Origin: Notospermus geniculatus
Lineage: Eukaryota; Nemertea; Pilidiophora; Heteronemertea; Lineidae
Direction of reading: 5' to 3'
Assembly (NCBI GenBank): GCA_002633025.1
Contig: NMRB01001592.1
Span: 1,989 to 65,988 of the forward strand
DNA: 64,000 nucleotides
A program made the translations under genes and the position numbers. The notes beneath the pieces were generated by a model. It saw nothing but the letters and a program-made list of their open reading frames with translations, was not told where the DNA came from and searched no databases. This document shows, in pieces, positions 25,501 to 40,500 of the stretch. Each line of letters starts with the position of its first letter. The first letter of the stretch is position 1.

Positions 25501-28500
25501 TATGCCACTCCTGATCCGCTCCCCACTTACTGCGATTGCGACTTGCAAGTCGTGTCAAATCTCACCAAGGGAGAGAGCTCATCACAAGATAGGTGTAATA
25601 TCACTCAAGCCAGAGGCAGGTGTCAACCAAATCACCACAAGACAGATGGTCAGATTTCCCAATTGTAATACATACCTGCTGTTTGTTATTAGGGGTATAT
25701 GGCAGCATGGTAGACACGTGGAACATAATCTCATAGTCTTTGAACGTGGCGTACATGGAATGTGTACCCGTCGAGTCAGCTGAAAATGAGAATCAAAGAT
25801 GTTCAGATACAATATACAACTGTTGACCATTACCAAAAATATCTACATGTAACAGTAACACCAATGGAATTTCATCTGCAAAATTATGGTCCTGACAAAA
25901 CCACGTATTAACCACTTAGCAACTGAAACCTGCTTTATTATCATTATGATGTCTTCATGACATCATGTAGTGCATTAATAGGAGCTGTCAGTGAGTTGAC
26001 CAATAGGTGTCACTACGGCCCAATTCAATGCATTTTATAGCGGACACATTCATTCTTGATCACCAATCACGTGAATTTTCCTTTGTATAGGTCCGCTAGA
26101 ACTTTGCCGCCATCTTTTGACAATACGCGCGGCTGACTGCTCCTAACGCAATGCCATGGTTGCGTCATGATGTCATGGAACAGAAAACTGACATATAATA
26201 GCAAAATGGATAATCCTAGTACTTCTGAACTCAAACAGTGAGTCCTGCAGATGAGTATCAATTAATTAATTATTAATCAATTAACTGATAATAATCAATT
26301 AATTAGTTAATTAATTATTACCCATTTAATAATTAATTAATTAAAATAGAATCAACAAAAACATTTTGCAGCAATTGGCCATTTTTCACATTCGGCTCAG
26401 AATTGGTGTTTTATCTGCAAAGTTCTGTTCTCGACAAGACTAGTTTTTTCTTCTCAAACGAGTCGAGCAGATGAGAAGCTTAGTTTTGTTCATCCCAAGA
26501 TGCTCCTTGTTCAGGCGATTTCCCGTCAGACCCTTCCATTAAAAAGCTAATACCCAATATAGCGCAGGATGATAGCGAAAAAAAATCTGATCATAGTACA
26601 TGAGAACCATTTAAGGCGATTAATACACCCTATGGTGATTTATCAGACAACGTAAGCAACTCATAAAACCATGTCGTATCCCTCTATCCATTTATGAAAG
26701 ATTAATGTTACTGTCTATTGGAGGCAACTGATAGCAAAGGGAAAGCTGCTATATTGTAGCTTTGTGGTATCATTCTCGCGATGCTGACATTTATCAAGTG
26801 ACGAGGAGAGAGTATGGTACAATGGGTCCATGGGAAAATTGACGACTCTGAGTGGAGTCAGTGAAGCAGACGCACTTGGAAGCTTCCAAGATGAAATTTA
26901 TGAAGAAGCATGAAACAGTAGTGGTTTTATAGTCTGTTTCCACAGTGTAGCATGATAAGCCTTTCTGTAAAATATTTTGGAGCAGCTTCTATTTTTCAGG
27001 CCTAATCTGAGCTTCCCGAAGTTTTACGACGTAATTCCGACTTGAGCCAAGGCTGAACAACCGGGCATTAGACTTAATTAAAGCTGAACTTAATAGATAT
27101 AAACCCCAAGCGGCAGAGGTAGAAATTACGAACAGCCACAAGGACCTTCCAAACTACCTCTGAAAACGATACACCCTCTCGGACGGTCACACTTGGTTTT
27201 ACTTGCCACCACGCTCTTGAACAGTAAAGATCTCAGCACAGCTGCCAAATGGGAAAAAACGAAAAATAATCTGTGATGGCACCGAGATTCGAACCCACAA
27301 CCCTCTGATCGATTCGCCAACCTCTTTTGTACGCGCCACGAAGACTGCTTGCTTGCATGACGACAATTCCGATCGCTTTATTTCCTCATGGAGATCTTCA
27401 AAATCACAGCGCCTTTATTGTAGATCGGCGTCGTTTTATGCAAGCAGTCTTCGTGGCGCGTACAGAAAGAGGTTGGCGAATCGATCAGAGGGTTGTGGGT
27501 TCGAATCTCGGTGCCAGCACAGATTATTTTTCGTTTTTCCTCATTTGGCAGCTGTGCTGAGATAGTTTCTGTCCAAGAGCGTGGTGGCAAGTGAAACCAA
27601 CTGTGACCGTCCGAGAAGGTGTATCGTTTTCAGAGGTANTGGAGATGGTCTAGTCTGGTTTATTAAACGAAACATGGATAAAAAAGAAAATATGACACTC
27701 AGTTTACTTCGGTCTGGATCGGCAGTCATCGGGCCGATTTCGGTAAGGCGACCACCCCGCTAACGCGACCACTTTGGGTCTGTCCCGTGCGTGGTCGTGT
27801 TACCGGGGTTCCACTGTATTAAGTTCAGCTTTAAGAAGTTTTATGAATATGGGCCCTGATGTACCGCAGCTACTAAAGTGCGGTCAAATCAGACGAGTGC
27901 TAATGCAAAGCAAAGGTTAACTAAACTCAGTGGGTTTCAACGAAATCAATTTTGAAGCAATTACTTCAATTCCCAAATCCCATTAGCAACATTTTTCAAT
28001 GCTTTCTTCGATATTCTACAAACACATCAACAATCAATAGTTTGTGCAGAACGGTTGCCAGGAGCTTAGTGCAAGAAACACAATATCGGGAATTATTGGT
28101 ATGTGCTATGATGCACACACCAAACTGTCTCAGGAAAATCACCAATCAGGCGTTCTCATCAACTAGGCCTCGTCGAGTTCATCCCAAGAACATTGGGATA
28201 TTAGTATAACTACATAGGCCTTCTACACCAAATGAAACCACCCCAATGAATCCCCTACCCCAATTGTGCCAGCTTTAGGTGCTACATAGAGAGGTATGCA
28301 TGTTTTCTCCAATTTCCTCCTACGATACATTACTTAAACCATACCGTTCTCAATTGACGTAAACGACAAAGATCTGCGCACTTCCGCCAAAATCTCAACC
28401 ACAACCTCGGTCCTGAAACTGAATGATGTAACGCAGAGAACCCCACGACAGTGACGTCAAAGACCTTGCGTCAGACTCGACCATTGCTGAATCACGGTTT

Positions 28501-31500
28501 CAGATCGAGGTTCTTGTTGAGATTTCAGCAGAAATGCGCAGATCTGCGAATTCGAGAACCGTCTATATATATCTCCCTGTTGCAGTATTGTTTCATGAGC
28601 CCCCTTGAAATAATCATCTTTTACAGTGTAAAGCGAAATCCACTTACTTTTATTATCTAACCCGGCCCTATATCCCTCAAAGTTCTTCAGCCGCACTTCT
28701 TCAGCGATGCAACGAAGGAACTCATCGAAGGCAGGGCTAGAATGTTCATTATTGTACATCTCCTCCTCGGTGCACTGGCCTGCTCTGCAGTACAATATGC
28801 CAACTTTGTACGTCTTGGAAATCTGAAAAAACAAAATTCAAAACACTGTCAAGGATACGTACATGTATTTCAGTGTATTGAAGGCTCCCTGATCGATGCC
28901 ATGCATCCTGTTTGTGAAACACAAGCCCAGCAACAAACGTGCTAAATGAAAACAAAGTCTGCAAGAAACAGTGAGAAAGATTCAAAGAATCTGAATATGC
29001 AATCAAAATTCTGTCGGTCAAAACACAAAAGATGGATGGTCAAAACACAAAGGATGGATGGTCAAACGCAAAAGATGGATGGTCGAAACACAAAAGATGG
29101 ATGGTCAAAACATAAAAGATGGATGGTCAAACAAAAGATGGATGGTCAAAACACAAAAGATGGAGAGTCAAAACAAAAGATGGACGACCAAAACAAAAGG
29201 TGGGTGGTCAAAACACAAAAGATGGATGGTCAAAACACGAAAGATGGATGGTCAAAACAAAAGATGGATGGTCAAAACACAAAAGGTCAATTGTCAAAAC
29301 ACAAAAGGTCAATTTGTAACACACAGGATCAATGGTCAACATAAAAGATTGACTTTCAAAACACAGAAAGGCAGATCAGATTCAACAAGTATCACATGCC
29401 AGACACAACCACACTTTGCCATGTCTGATGACCACAATTTCATTACCAAGAGCGATCGCCTTTAATTGCCCAGCGGAAGTGATCGTAATGGAATATGGAG
29501 TGAATGCCAACCAGTTTGGCCCCAAAGGACAAGGAAGAGATGCGGGTCTAGCGCCAACCTTTGATTCGATTTCTCGGTCTCGTTTCAGAGGAAATGGCAA
29601 TAAGCTTTTGTAGCGAGTTGGTCATTACCGATATTACTGCTGCAGCTGACCAATGCTCTAAGCGGGATGAGCAATGTGTTAGTAAGACAAAGACTGTTAC
29701 CTGATGTAAGTTGAGAAATTACTCGGGGGAATCTGACGGCGAGAAAATGGCTGATGGACATGGCTGGACAAAAATACAGACCTTGGTCACAACCAAGGCC
29801 AGGGCAGTATATACCCTATAGCATATGGATGAGGGGGCAAATGGCCTTGGTTATGATTGAAAAATGTGTTTTTCATGCAGATTTTTGCTGCAAAATGGCA
29901 AAAAGGTCACAAACTGGCAAAAAGACAAAGATGCACCACAAAATGCAGTACGATTCATGTATTTACAATAGAAAACTGTAGTGTAATGTACATGGACCTT
30001 TTTATACTTCGTGCTGGACCACACCAAAATCATTAACACAACACGAGGAAATGATTTCACATAAGAGTTCCTAGCTCTCCAATACGGTACTCATCTACAG
30101 ATTCAGTTAGCTCGCAATGTCAAAGTTGCTTTTGTCATTTTCAGACAGACGAATACATCACAACACCGAGAATTTCCCATGATTTGACTAGCAATACGAT
30201 ATCAGTTCCCATCTTTAGTGTTTCCTATCCCATTTTAGAATTCCTCCCCTTGTCTGAACAAAGGGAGACATTTCCATCTGCCCTCGGCTGAGGTGGCTTC
30301 TTCTTCTAACGATTCCAAATAATCAGGAAAATTTCAATAGGAGTGAGATCAAATTATCAGCCTGAAGCAATATCATATCCGTCTTGAGACGCAAAGCCGG
30401 ACTCATTCGTATATGATGAAAATGGATGGGCTCGGGAAGAATTCTGCCGTGAATTCAGATAAAATTTTCAAATTGCAAAAGATAACAGGACATGAGGTCA
30501 TTGCAGGGCACCTTCTAGAAAACAGCTGCATCGTCTAAAGCCTGCCGCACACTGGAGAGGCAGAAAACTCGCTGAAAAATATGCGCACACGCGTAGCTAT
30601 CTGCTGAGCAAACGGTCTCGACTGACTTTTTGCTCGGCAGATAGCTCCAGTGTGCGGCAGGCTTTGGTGTCAATCCTTCATGGTTCTTGTCACAATGAAG
30701 GAAAGGGTAAATGGCCTTACAACACAATAGCTGAAATGTACATCTCCGCAGGTTGACAATAGTATTGAAGAGCAGTGATATATGATGACCATGATGATCA
30801 CTTGTGACAAGCGCCTGCTTTTGGTGGAGCGGTTCAGATATAAGTAACGCAAAGCTTCTGAAACATCCATTCAGTTGACTTGTTGGGATGGCAATTGGTC
30901 AGTGATTCGGTCAAGCGTGGATCCAAGGGGGGCGCCCCCGGCGCACGGCCCCCTTTTGGCCAACAAATCTGTAAAATCGACCGTGAAATTTGGAGCAAAT
31001 CATTGAAATTCACTGCAGATTTCAATGTTTCTAGCACAGTGCGCCCCCTCTTTTCTGAAATCGTGGATCCGCCCCTGACGGTTCCATTAAGCCATGGGCG
31101 AAATTTGATCAGATAGTGTTTAAGGAGGTAGAAAACTTCAAGATGATGTGCCTCCAATACAGGGAAAGAGGAATATGGTGTCTAAATAAATTTTTCCCAT
31201 TTATAGCAGCACTGTCACACAAAGTACATTTTGTGGCGGTCTAGGAAAACCCGGCGGATGTTGCTGAATGATCAACAAGGGTTGTCTGATTGCCTGTGCA
31301 TTGATCTGCTACTGTTTACCTGTTACGTAGTACATTTCAGCTATTGAAATGTGCGGGTTCACCAAGGCCATTAACACTTTCCTCAAATACGACATCCGAC
31401 GGTTTTTCCTAGACCGCCTCACATTTACCATCTCTTCAGCAGTTCTTCCTGCACTACACGTACCACTTGAGCCAAACTGTTATACGAGACATCTGAGAAG

Positions 31501-34500
31501 AACAGTTGTCATGTTTTCCACAGCATTTCCATGTCCCACCGATCATATTTCAACTACAGCGGCAGAAGTCCGATATCAACCAACCATATTCATGTTGGCA
31601 TCAACGCTAATCGGATTTCTCAAAAGAAGGATGATTGCCCCAGACGACAGGGAAAGTGCCGCCGTTCATCATTTATTCGGTAAAATCTGTATGATATGAC
31701 GTCTATCCGCCCACGTACGGTCCTGTAACCCGAGGGTGATAGGTTTGGTGAGCATCCAAGAACTGGATGTTTTGACAGCTCTTAACTGGGTAATCATCCG
31801 AACACTTTAATGGTTTTTCTTAAGGGAATTTCAAGCAACCCCCCCCCACAACTTCAGCGGTGATATGCAAAAGGTGAACCTGTTTGTTATTTTTTTCTGT
31901 TCTGATTAGGAGGCAGACGCAACGTTTATCGTCAATTTTCCCTTTTCATGCCTCCAGCCAAGACATTGCGTGGTACAATTAAAGTCTAGTGAATCAATGC
32001 TTTTACTTCAGTTTTGTACAGGACTCTCTCCAATGTATTTGTATAGCACCACCAAGAAAGGTAGTAAAAGCATTTACTACTTTTCATTCAAATGATATAA
32101 ATTAATTGGTTTCTCCATCTATAGTACAGTCCCCTTCGCTATTACGACCCCTTCGGTGTCCAAGGGTTAAGATCGTACTAACGCGGAGTTCGTAATATCA
32201 AGGATTTACATACATGTCATGACATTTTGGCAGCCAGACGTTGGGTTCGTAATATCTGTGAATTTGTAAAATCGAGGTTCGTAAGAGCGAGGGTGCACTG
32301 TATATTTCAACACGTTTCCACCAGTTCTTCCCTGGTCGTTGACTAGTGTACAAGTAACTGAAAAAGTAATTGTAAATCATTCAGTTAGGGACTGTAGCAA
32401 AATTGTTTGAAGACAAAAGAAACTAAAAAATTTAGTTTCTCTCCAGACCCCCTCCCCCCCCCCTGAGAAACTAAAGTTGGGTGCACTTTTGTCTTCACAA
32501 AAAGGAGATGAAAATACTGTATTTTAAGACCAGTTAATGGCATAAATCAGGCAGTGTGGCCGGGGAGAACTTCTCTCAAGCCATAGACACTCAGGTAAAT
32601 GGCGGTGAAAGGCCTCTCATTCATAAGACTCCACAAGTCACAAAGTGAATTCAAATTTCCCGCTCACAGCAGCATATTAAAGCAAGGTGTTTTCTGATTG
32701 GCTGTTCTTCCAACTGAGTCAACTTGATAACTTTGGCCCCAAAATGATTAATCTATGTAAAGCTTGCAATTAAATCAACAGAGTATTGAACAAAAGATCC
32801 AATTTGAGCCTCTTATAGTGTCCATCACAGCTTATTTGAATATTTCTGCTCATTAGGTCAGACTGGCTCACCAGAAACATCGTAGGTACACACTCTGCAT
32901 GCATTGCTGTACTTGGAGTTGGCGGGAAGCCAGCTACGGGGCCATTGTCGGTTGTAGCCTATTCACACAAATCATTATCTCTTCATCAAAATGACCAACA
33001 CGGGAAAGCTATAGCCTATGTCATTGGAAAGGAAATTTTCTCGGGAATCCAACCAAACAGTTTTTGAGGCGACTTCTTTCCATCCCAGAGAAATATAACC
33101 CAAAGTTCAGGACACTATAGAAGTGAGAGTATACTCCAAGTCGGGATCGTCGGCGGGTGGGCGTATTTTCATATCGGGTTTTATTTCATACGGAACGCAA
33201 CCAACTGATCTTTTGACTGGAATTGATGCGTCCAAAACAGCAAATCAATGCGTTTCCCATGTAATAACAAGGCGTCTGAAAAGGTAATACATGGCTGCAT
33301 GATATTGGGGAATGATGCCCGTCATTGCATTTGGAATGATTGCACGAGGATGTCAACTACATTGCTAATCAACAGAGGACACGCACATTTTAACGAGTTT
33401 TTAGGGCGACAAGCTTGAATTTAAATGATTTTCGAGTGAAGACAATTTTTCAAAAAAGAAACGAAATGGCCCTTTGACCCCCTCCCCCCCAAACGCAGAA
33501 TTTCGTTTCTTTTGTCTTCAAATAATTTTGCTACGGTCCCTTACTTGTACACGAGTGAATGACCATTAAGAAGAAATGGTGGAAACGTTTTGTGTTGAAA
33601 TATACTAATAGAGATAACAATATATTTATATTGTTATTTTTCGTCCTATCTAAAATGCCACTTAAAAAACATTTCATTCAGATTGAGAAAGGAATTCAAT
33701 AACTGCAATCACAAACGGTGACTGATGTGGCCATTTGAACACTTAGAATTTCCCCATTCTACGTCGGCTTTGAACACGCAGTGCCACATTATAGGAAGGG
33801 TGTATAATGACTCCTTCGCACTTATAGCATTCCTTACGACGTTAATGACTGTTAGCGGTCTCATCAGGAAACAGACCTGGGGATACGACCTTCTGTTTCC
33901 TGCAAGCATTTCCCTGACTGCTGGAAGCAACTGGAAGCAGACGATAGGCAAGGCGGCCTTGGTATTATTAGAACAAAATAGTAATCAGTAGCCGTAGATG
34001 ATAATTTGATGAGGTAAATACCTGATCGAATTGAAGACTCCCATTCGTTTCCATTGCCAACACTCCAATGACAACAAACAGACTAAGACAATCACCCTAA
34101 ATGTAATTGATTAAACTGAATCGCAGTATTTCTTGATGACGTTGTAAACACGACAGCGACAGATGTTCTGGCCCAAGGGAATCGTATGGTAAATTCTACG
34201 CAGGAGATTTGAAGGCTGCATGCATGGCTCTGATATAGGACCAACATATCCAGATGCGGATCCAATGGGGGACGGTGCACCCCTTTTGGCCAACAAATCT
34301 GTAAAATCAACCGTGAAATTCTAAAATTTGGATCAAATCTTTGAAATTCACTGCAGATTTCAATGTTTAGTAACACCAAGCCATTTCTTGCCCTGCCATT
34401 GTCATCATCTCATTTAAAGGTGCTCTAGTTCGAATTGTAAACATTACGTTGTGCCACCTATTGTCAATTTCTGGCACTAACAAATCAAATAAAATCGAAT

Positions 34501-37500
34501 TAAATCTTGCCTTTCACAACTTTTTGTTTGTTTTTGAGCGTAAAATCATAAATTATTAAATATATTTCAGTTACAAGAATATTTATCAAGATAGATACAA
34601 AATAGATAACATTAATGTTTTGGTAGACACGGTGCTGCCACCTGTCCGAGGAAACATAACTATTATAATCAACCATGTAAATAAACAAACCGTAATGTTT
34701 ACAATACGAACTACCTTTAAAAACCTCATTACCTTTCCTTTCCCTAAATGATGCCTTCCTCATCTTACAGAGCTGATCGAGAAAATCACATTAAATCAAT
34801 GGAACGAGCGCAAACAATTTAATGACTTGATTACCTCTGTGAACGTTTTGGAATAAAGTGATTAACTTTGCACAATACTCCAATCCTTCATATTCAGCAT
34901 CGCCGGGGTTGGGCTTCACTTTTATGATTCTCGTTGGAATAAACGATTATTTACTGCTTAAAGGCTGCAAGGATTAGATTAAGACAAATTGCTTAAACAT
35001 GACAGGGCCCACGGCTCGTGGCTGATTGCAGCGTGTGATCGCCGACATGTTGGCTCTCCGAGGAACACCAGTATCTCCATTCCGCGCCTCATTACTATAC
35101 CGATCTGTTACATGGCCGCTAGCGGCTCCGATCATGTCGCTTTAAACGCAAACGATCATACCTCTTAAAAGGGGCATGCAACTTGGGGATTGGCAACGAA
35201 GTGGGAAATACACGCCAAGTCATAAACAGAATGCCTCCTCTGCTATACTAGAGTTGGTCATGAGAGAATTTAGAACAGAAAAGGATGATCTGAACATTGT
35301 TTGTTACAGAAACCAGCAGTGACATAAAACCAGTTGACTAGACAACAGGAGCAGTCAGCCGCGCATATTGCCAACAGATGGCAGCAAAGTTCTAGCGGAC
35401 CAATGTACAGGAAAATCTACGCGATTGCTGCTCGATCAATAATGACTGGATCCGCTATATGCATTGAATTCGGCCGTAGTGACACCTATTGGTCAACTCG
35501 CTGACAGCTCCTATTGCCACTTCGAATAGTGGACTCAACAATTAAATAGACTGGCAGTGTTTGAGATCAATCTACCCGGTACCATCATGTCATGAGTATG
35601 AACAAACAAATATTCTACCAGTTTTTGAGAACAATCAAAATGCTGACTGTTTGAGAATTTCAGTCAATAGACAAATCCCAAATTGACGTAAACGGGAAAG
35701 ATCTGCGCACTTCTGCCAAAATAGCAACAAGAACCTCGGTCTGAAACTGAATGACGTGACGCAGAGAACCCCACGACAGTGACTTGGACGACGTTACGTC
35801 AGAGTCGACCATTGCTGAATCACGGATTGCGTCACGTCAGCTGGTTTCAGATCGAGGTTCTTGTTGCTATTTCGGCGGAAGTGCGCAGAGCTGGGAATTT
35901 GGGATTTGTCTATCCCTTGAGATGGACGGATCGACGGATTTAAGTCAGCTTAAATTCCAAACGGAACAGTGCTTTTCAGGAGATACTTTCAACGACTCTT
36001 CATAGGGAGTGCACTTGAACATTTTTTATTCAAAAGTGGAAATCGTGCAATACAAATGTACCCTTCATTCGTTCAATATTTTTTCCCAGGGTAAAGACCT
36101 GCTAATACCAAATGAAGTTGACAAACGTCTCGAAGGCACAACATTCACAATGTCCTCAACCTCAACTAATTAGACCACACCCTGGCGGTCCTAATTCCCT
36201 CAGCTGCAATCAGGAAATTGCTGGACTAATTGTCAATTGGAACTGAAAGCCATTCATCACCAGCATCGTCATCTGAATGCCTGATGCTACAGGTGCATAA
36301 TCAATAGAATCTGTGCTGTTCCCATGGTGCTGGGTCCCAATGATTTGGTCCAATCACTCCCGCTGTGTACATTTCCGATTGAGAGTGAACAGATCGATGG
36401 CTAGAGTGTAATATAGGGCGCAATGAACAATGGGGAGGTGTTGAGATATGGGACTTCTCCATACTTTCAACATTTTCTTATGAACAGTCGCATCTGCCCC
36501 TTTCACACCGGGCCTACGTAGAGTTGCGTAGTGCGGCGTACCGACTATGCCGAGATGCTGGCCTACGTGGCAATATGCCGAGGGACGCAAAGGGGGAACG
36601 CGAGGTGGACGCAAAAAATTATACGTGTTTAATTTTATCACGTACTTTTGGCGTAGAGCACTGGACGCAGCATGCAACGTGAACTATCCTTCCCTTTTCA
36701 TGGTACAAAAAGTAAGTCCGGCAACCGGTGTGTTTTTACAGAGGACTGGATGAGCTTGGCCCGGATTTGTTCCAAGCCAACAATTGAATCGGACCGAAAC
36801 TTGGTGTCACAGGTCATCTGACCTAGGGGTACGTATGTACCAAGTTTCAGGTCAATAGCCCTAGTGGTTACAAAACGTGCCCTGCTAACGGACGATGACG
36901 ATAATGACGACAATGGATGCCACACCATGACAATAGCTCACCCCAGGTGAGCCAAAAATCAAACATAGATTTCTGGCAATAGCAGTCATTTCTATTCAGT
37001 CAAAAATTATTATTCAGTTAATGTCCAGGGCAGTGGTACTCTAATTTCTCATGGGTGGTGGTGCCTTCATAATGTCAAAGATCAGCCCGCCGAGGATATT
37101 GCTGGCCCTCGTGTTGATGAAGGGCAAACAGACGGTCGATGGAGAATATCTAACTTAAATTGAGATTGCTTCCAAACAAACAGTCAACTGCAAAACTAGG
37201 CTTTGAATTTAATTAGCTATAATAAAGGAAATTTGTAATTTGAAATTGTGAATTTCATGGGCCGCAAAATTACTCTGCTAGACTTATTTCTTTTAAGGTT
37301 AAACGATGAAAAGAGGTTGTTCATTTTCATCAGATGAGGAATCTGAGTTGTGATTCTTGAGAAAATGGATATGAAGCTGCAAATTGCAGTAGTTTATCGT
37401 GTACAGCACAACAAATAATCCCTGCAATTTGCAAGTGCGTAGCTTTTTCCGTTTCCCCAAGGATCACAACTCAGATTCCTCAAGTGACGAAACTGAACAG

Positions 37501-40500
37501 TCCCTTTCCTAACAGAATTTTTTTCTTAGAGGATTCCTATTGGTCCATTTCCAGATCAGCTCCAAAGTATAGGCCCTGTGTTGCCACGTGAAGAAGCCTG
37601 CTGAGGAATATTATCCTCTATATCCACTGAACCACTTCAGTACCAACCAACTGCTTGGTATTCCAGCAGACAATAATAGCTAATTGTTCTCCATTAGCCC
37701 AAGTTGTGATGTTGTTACGTCGCAAAAAACACATCACCAACCTCTCATCTCATCTCGTGTCTTGTCCATTTCCATTTGTGTCATCACAGAGAACGAGCGG
37801 TGGTGAGAAAAGGATTACAGTCTGTAGCATGAATTAGGATGCCGACATTGGGAATTTCCATGAAGTCAGCAGCACACAACGTCATAAGTGATTTAATTGG
37901 ACAGCATCCTAAGTACTTTGCAAAATTGCTACGAGTATCTGTGTACTCGTAGCAATTTTCCTTAAGGCTGCAATCAAATAGAGCTACACGTTACACGGGC
38001 ACACTGGTTAACAATGGATTCACAAAGGGCTCGCAACCGTGAAGCCATTGTTAACTGGCATGTCCATGTAGCGTGTAGCTCTGTGTGATTGCAGGCTAAT
38101 GGGAAAGTAATTTGGATTGGTTCACCCACACACACTAGGGGCGTTTTCGAATCCTCGTTCTTGACCACACTCGTGCTGACCCAGTTCATGTAGCTGCTGA
38201 CTCAACTCGAGAACGGTAGTCTCGAACGCCGAGAACACAACCCGTGTCGGGTCAAGTATGTGTTCTTCTCACTCTCCACTCAGCGGAGGGTTGAGAAGAA
38301 CACGTTCTTGGCACGACTCGAGTTGCGTTCGCGGCGTTCGATACAGCCGTTCTCGAGTTGAATCAACATCTACATGAACTAGGTCAGCACGAGTGTGGTC
38401 AAGAACGAGGATTCGAAAACGCCCTAGGATGCAGCGATGACCAGGCCAATATCCCTTGGATACGACATCAGACAATAACGCGGTGGCCAAAAACTGCAGC
38501 CCACAAGGGAAGTGTGGCCAGCTTTTAGGCTGGCGCAATAGAAGATCTGGGAAAAGTGTTGAAACTACATGTATGTCTGTTTCCAAATTAAACCATGGGT
38601 ATCCATCGGCTTGCTAGTGAATGTTTGGTTTCATTTCATGTTACATACAATGACGATAACAGCAACAGTTTCTGAGAAAGCAACAACCCTATTTCTTAAG
38701 TGGCCTATTCACGTGCAATATTATTGCACAATATGAGGATCAAAATGGGTAATATTATTGCCAATCTTTCTTCAATTCATTATGCCAGAAGCACACCCAT
38801 TTTGGGCCCCATAGTGCAATAATATTGCACATGCACAGGCCTTTATATTCCCCCAAATTAACGACGTTTAAAGTCGGAGCCCAAATTAAGGGCACCCAAA
38901 TTTGAGTCTTGTTTTACATTTAAATGGGAATCTCAGATGCCTGGAAATGGCATCTTTTATCCTCTATTTCCAAAAAATTTTCTAACAAGGGGGAAACTCC
39001 CCTCGCGCTCCCCCCAGATCGCACCTTCGGCACTCTGATGGGGGCCTTTGGCCCAATACCACCGTAAACAGAAATAGCCCAAATTAGGGAATATAAAGGC
39101 CTGATGCATCACGCGCAATACTATTGCACAATATGGGGCCCAAATGGGTGTTCGTGTGCTTCTGGCATGATGGGTTGAAGAAAGATTGGCAATAATACTG
39201 CCCATTTTGATCCTCATACTGTGCAATAATATTGATCGTGTGTGGACGGCTTTACAGAGGCAAAGACAAAACTTTCATGTTTAATAGCCAAGAAACAATT
39301 ATGATAGGTTTTACACTTGGGAATATTAAACTGCTCAAGGCAACCTCGTGAACGTTGGGTTTGGATTTCAAAGCTGCATCTTATTATACGATTACATTTT
39401 AGAGACGGCAATAATTGCTCTTAATTGATCATAAGATAGAGATATTTGAACCGATGTCTGAGAATGTAAGAGCAATTAAAACCAGTAATATCTATACAGA
39501 TGCACTGCCTGAATGTGTCATTGAATATGTTGAAGGTATGATTCCATAACTTCCACATATACATGTATATTAGGCCAGTTTTTCAGTCAGGCAGTAAAAT
39601 CAATTAAGTCAATGAATTGCCATTTATTCTTTATACAGCCATTATTTCTGAAAAATTTTCTTTGCAAACAGGAACTGAGTTTAAAATGCACACCTGCCTC
39701 TGTGAAAGTTTTAGTCCAATTCCTATGGAAAAATTAAAGTAAAAATATCAAAAACATATCACTTTAGTCATTTTACGGCATTTATCAAGAGTTCATCAAA
39801 AGATGAAGAATACATATCATCTACTTTTGCTCCTTTGGTGATTCAACACCAAGTCAACAGTTATTGGAAGTAAAATTTTGCCAACAAATTCAATTTATGG
39901 CGAAAAAAGCATCAGATGGCAAATTCCACTGATAAAAGGAGAATGCAAATTGAAGGTCACCACCCTTAGGCATCATCATGTGGAAGTGATGGTAAAGTGA
40001 AAGGAGCTGTTCGTTTTCATCACTTGAGGAATTTGAGTTGTGATCCTTGGGAAAACGGAAAATGCTATCCACTTGCAAATTGCACGGCTTATTTGTTGTG
40101 CTGTGCAGAATAATCGCTGTAATTTGCAGCTTCATAGATTTCTCCATTTTCTCAAGGATCAGAACTCAAATTCCTCAATTGACGAAACCAAACAGTCCCA
40201 TTGTCGAAGTTGAAAACAGCACAGAGTCCATTTTGGTAGAGAGAAAGGTATCAATATTGATCAGTATCCTCGACAATGAACAAAGATTTATGATGTGTGT
40301 GAGCTCATCAAAAAGCAATTGTCTTTGAAGCTCATCAATTCACTGCTAGCAATATGCTTCACAGAAATACAGAGCAAGGTATCAGTATCAGTATCTACAC
40401 GTACCACACAACAACGAATTACCGGGGTATAAAGTGTGATAGGCCATCAAAAACCAATTGTCTTGAAGCTCATCAATTCACTGCTGGCAATGCTTCAGAG

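Larger units (their letters stand above)
24900..25510 (-). repeat. SINE-B (tRNA-derived), interrupted by two MITEs
   Basis: The minus strand has an A-box-like TGGCATAGTGGTTGAG near 25500, B boxes GGTTTGATTCC and GGTTCAAATC, then TGGTAGGAAGC. Its tail continues across the two MITEs with AGGTGAAAGAC and TAGAAATCTGTTTCTG. The undisturbed relative is at 13092-13255 on the plus strand. Confidence 0.65.

Noticed and set aside
29016-29375. CRISPR-like array
   Set aside because: Direct repeats have no unique spacers of constant length; it is an ordinary eukaryotic minisatellite.
28946-29465. Long plus-strand frames of 132-135 codons
   Set aside because: They are the 22-bp minisatellite translated in two frames; no start context, splice sites or non-repeat protein.
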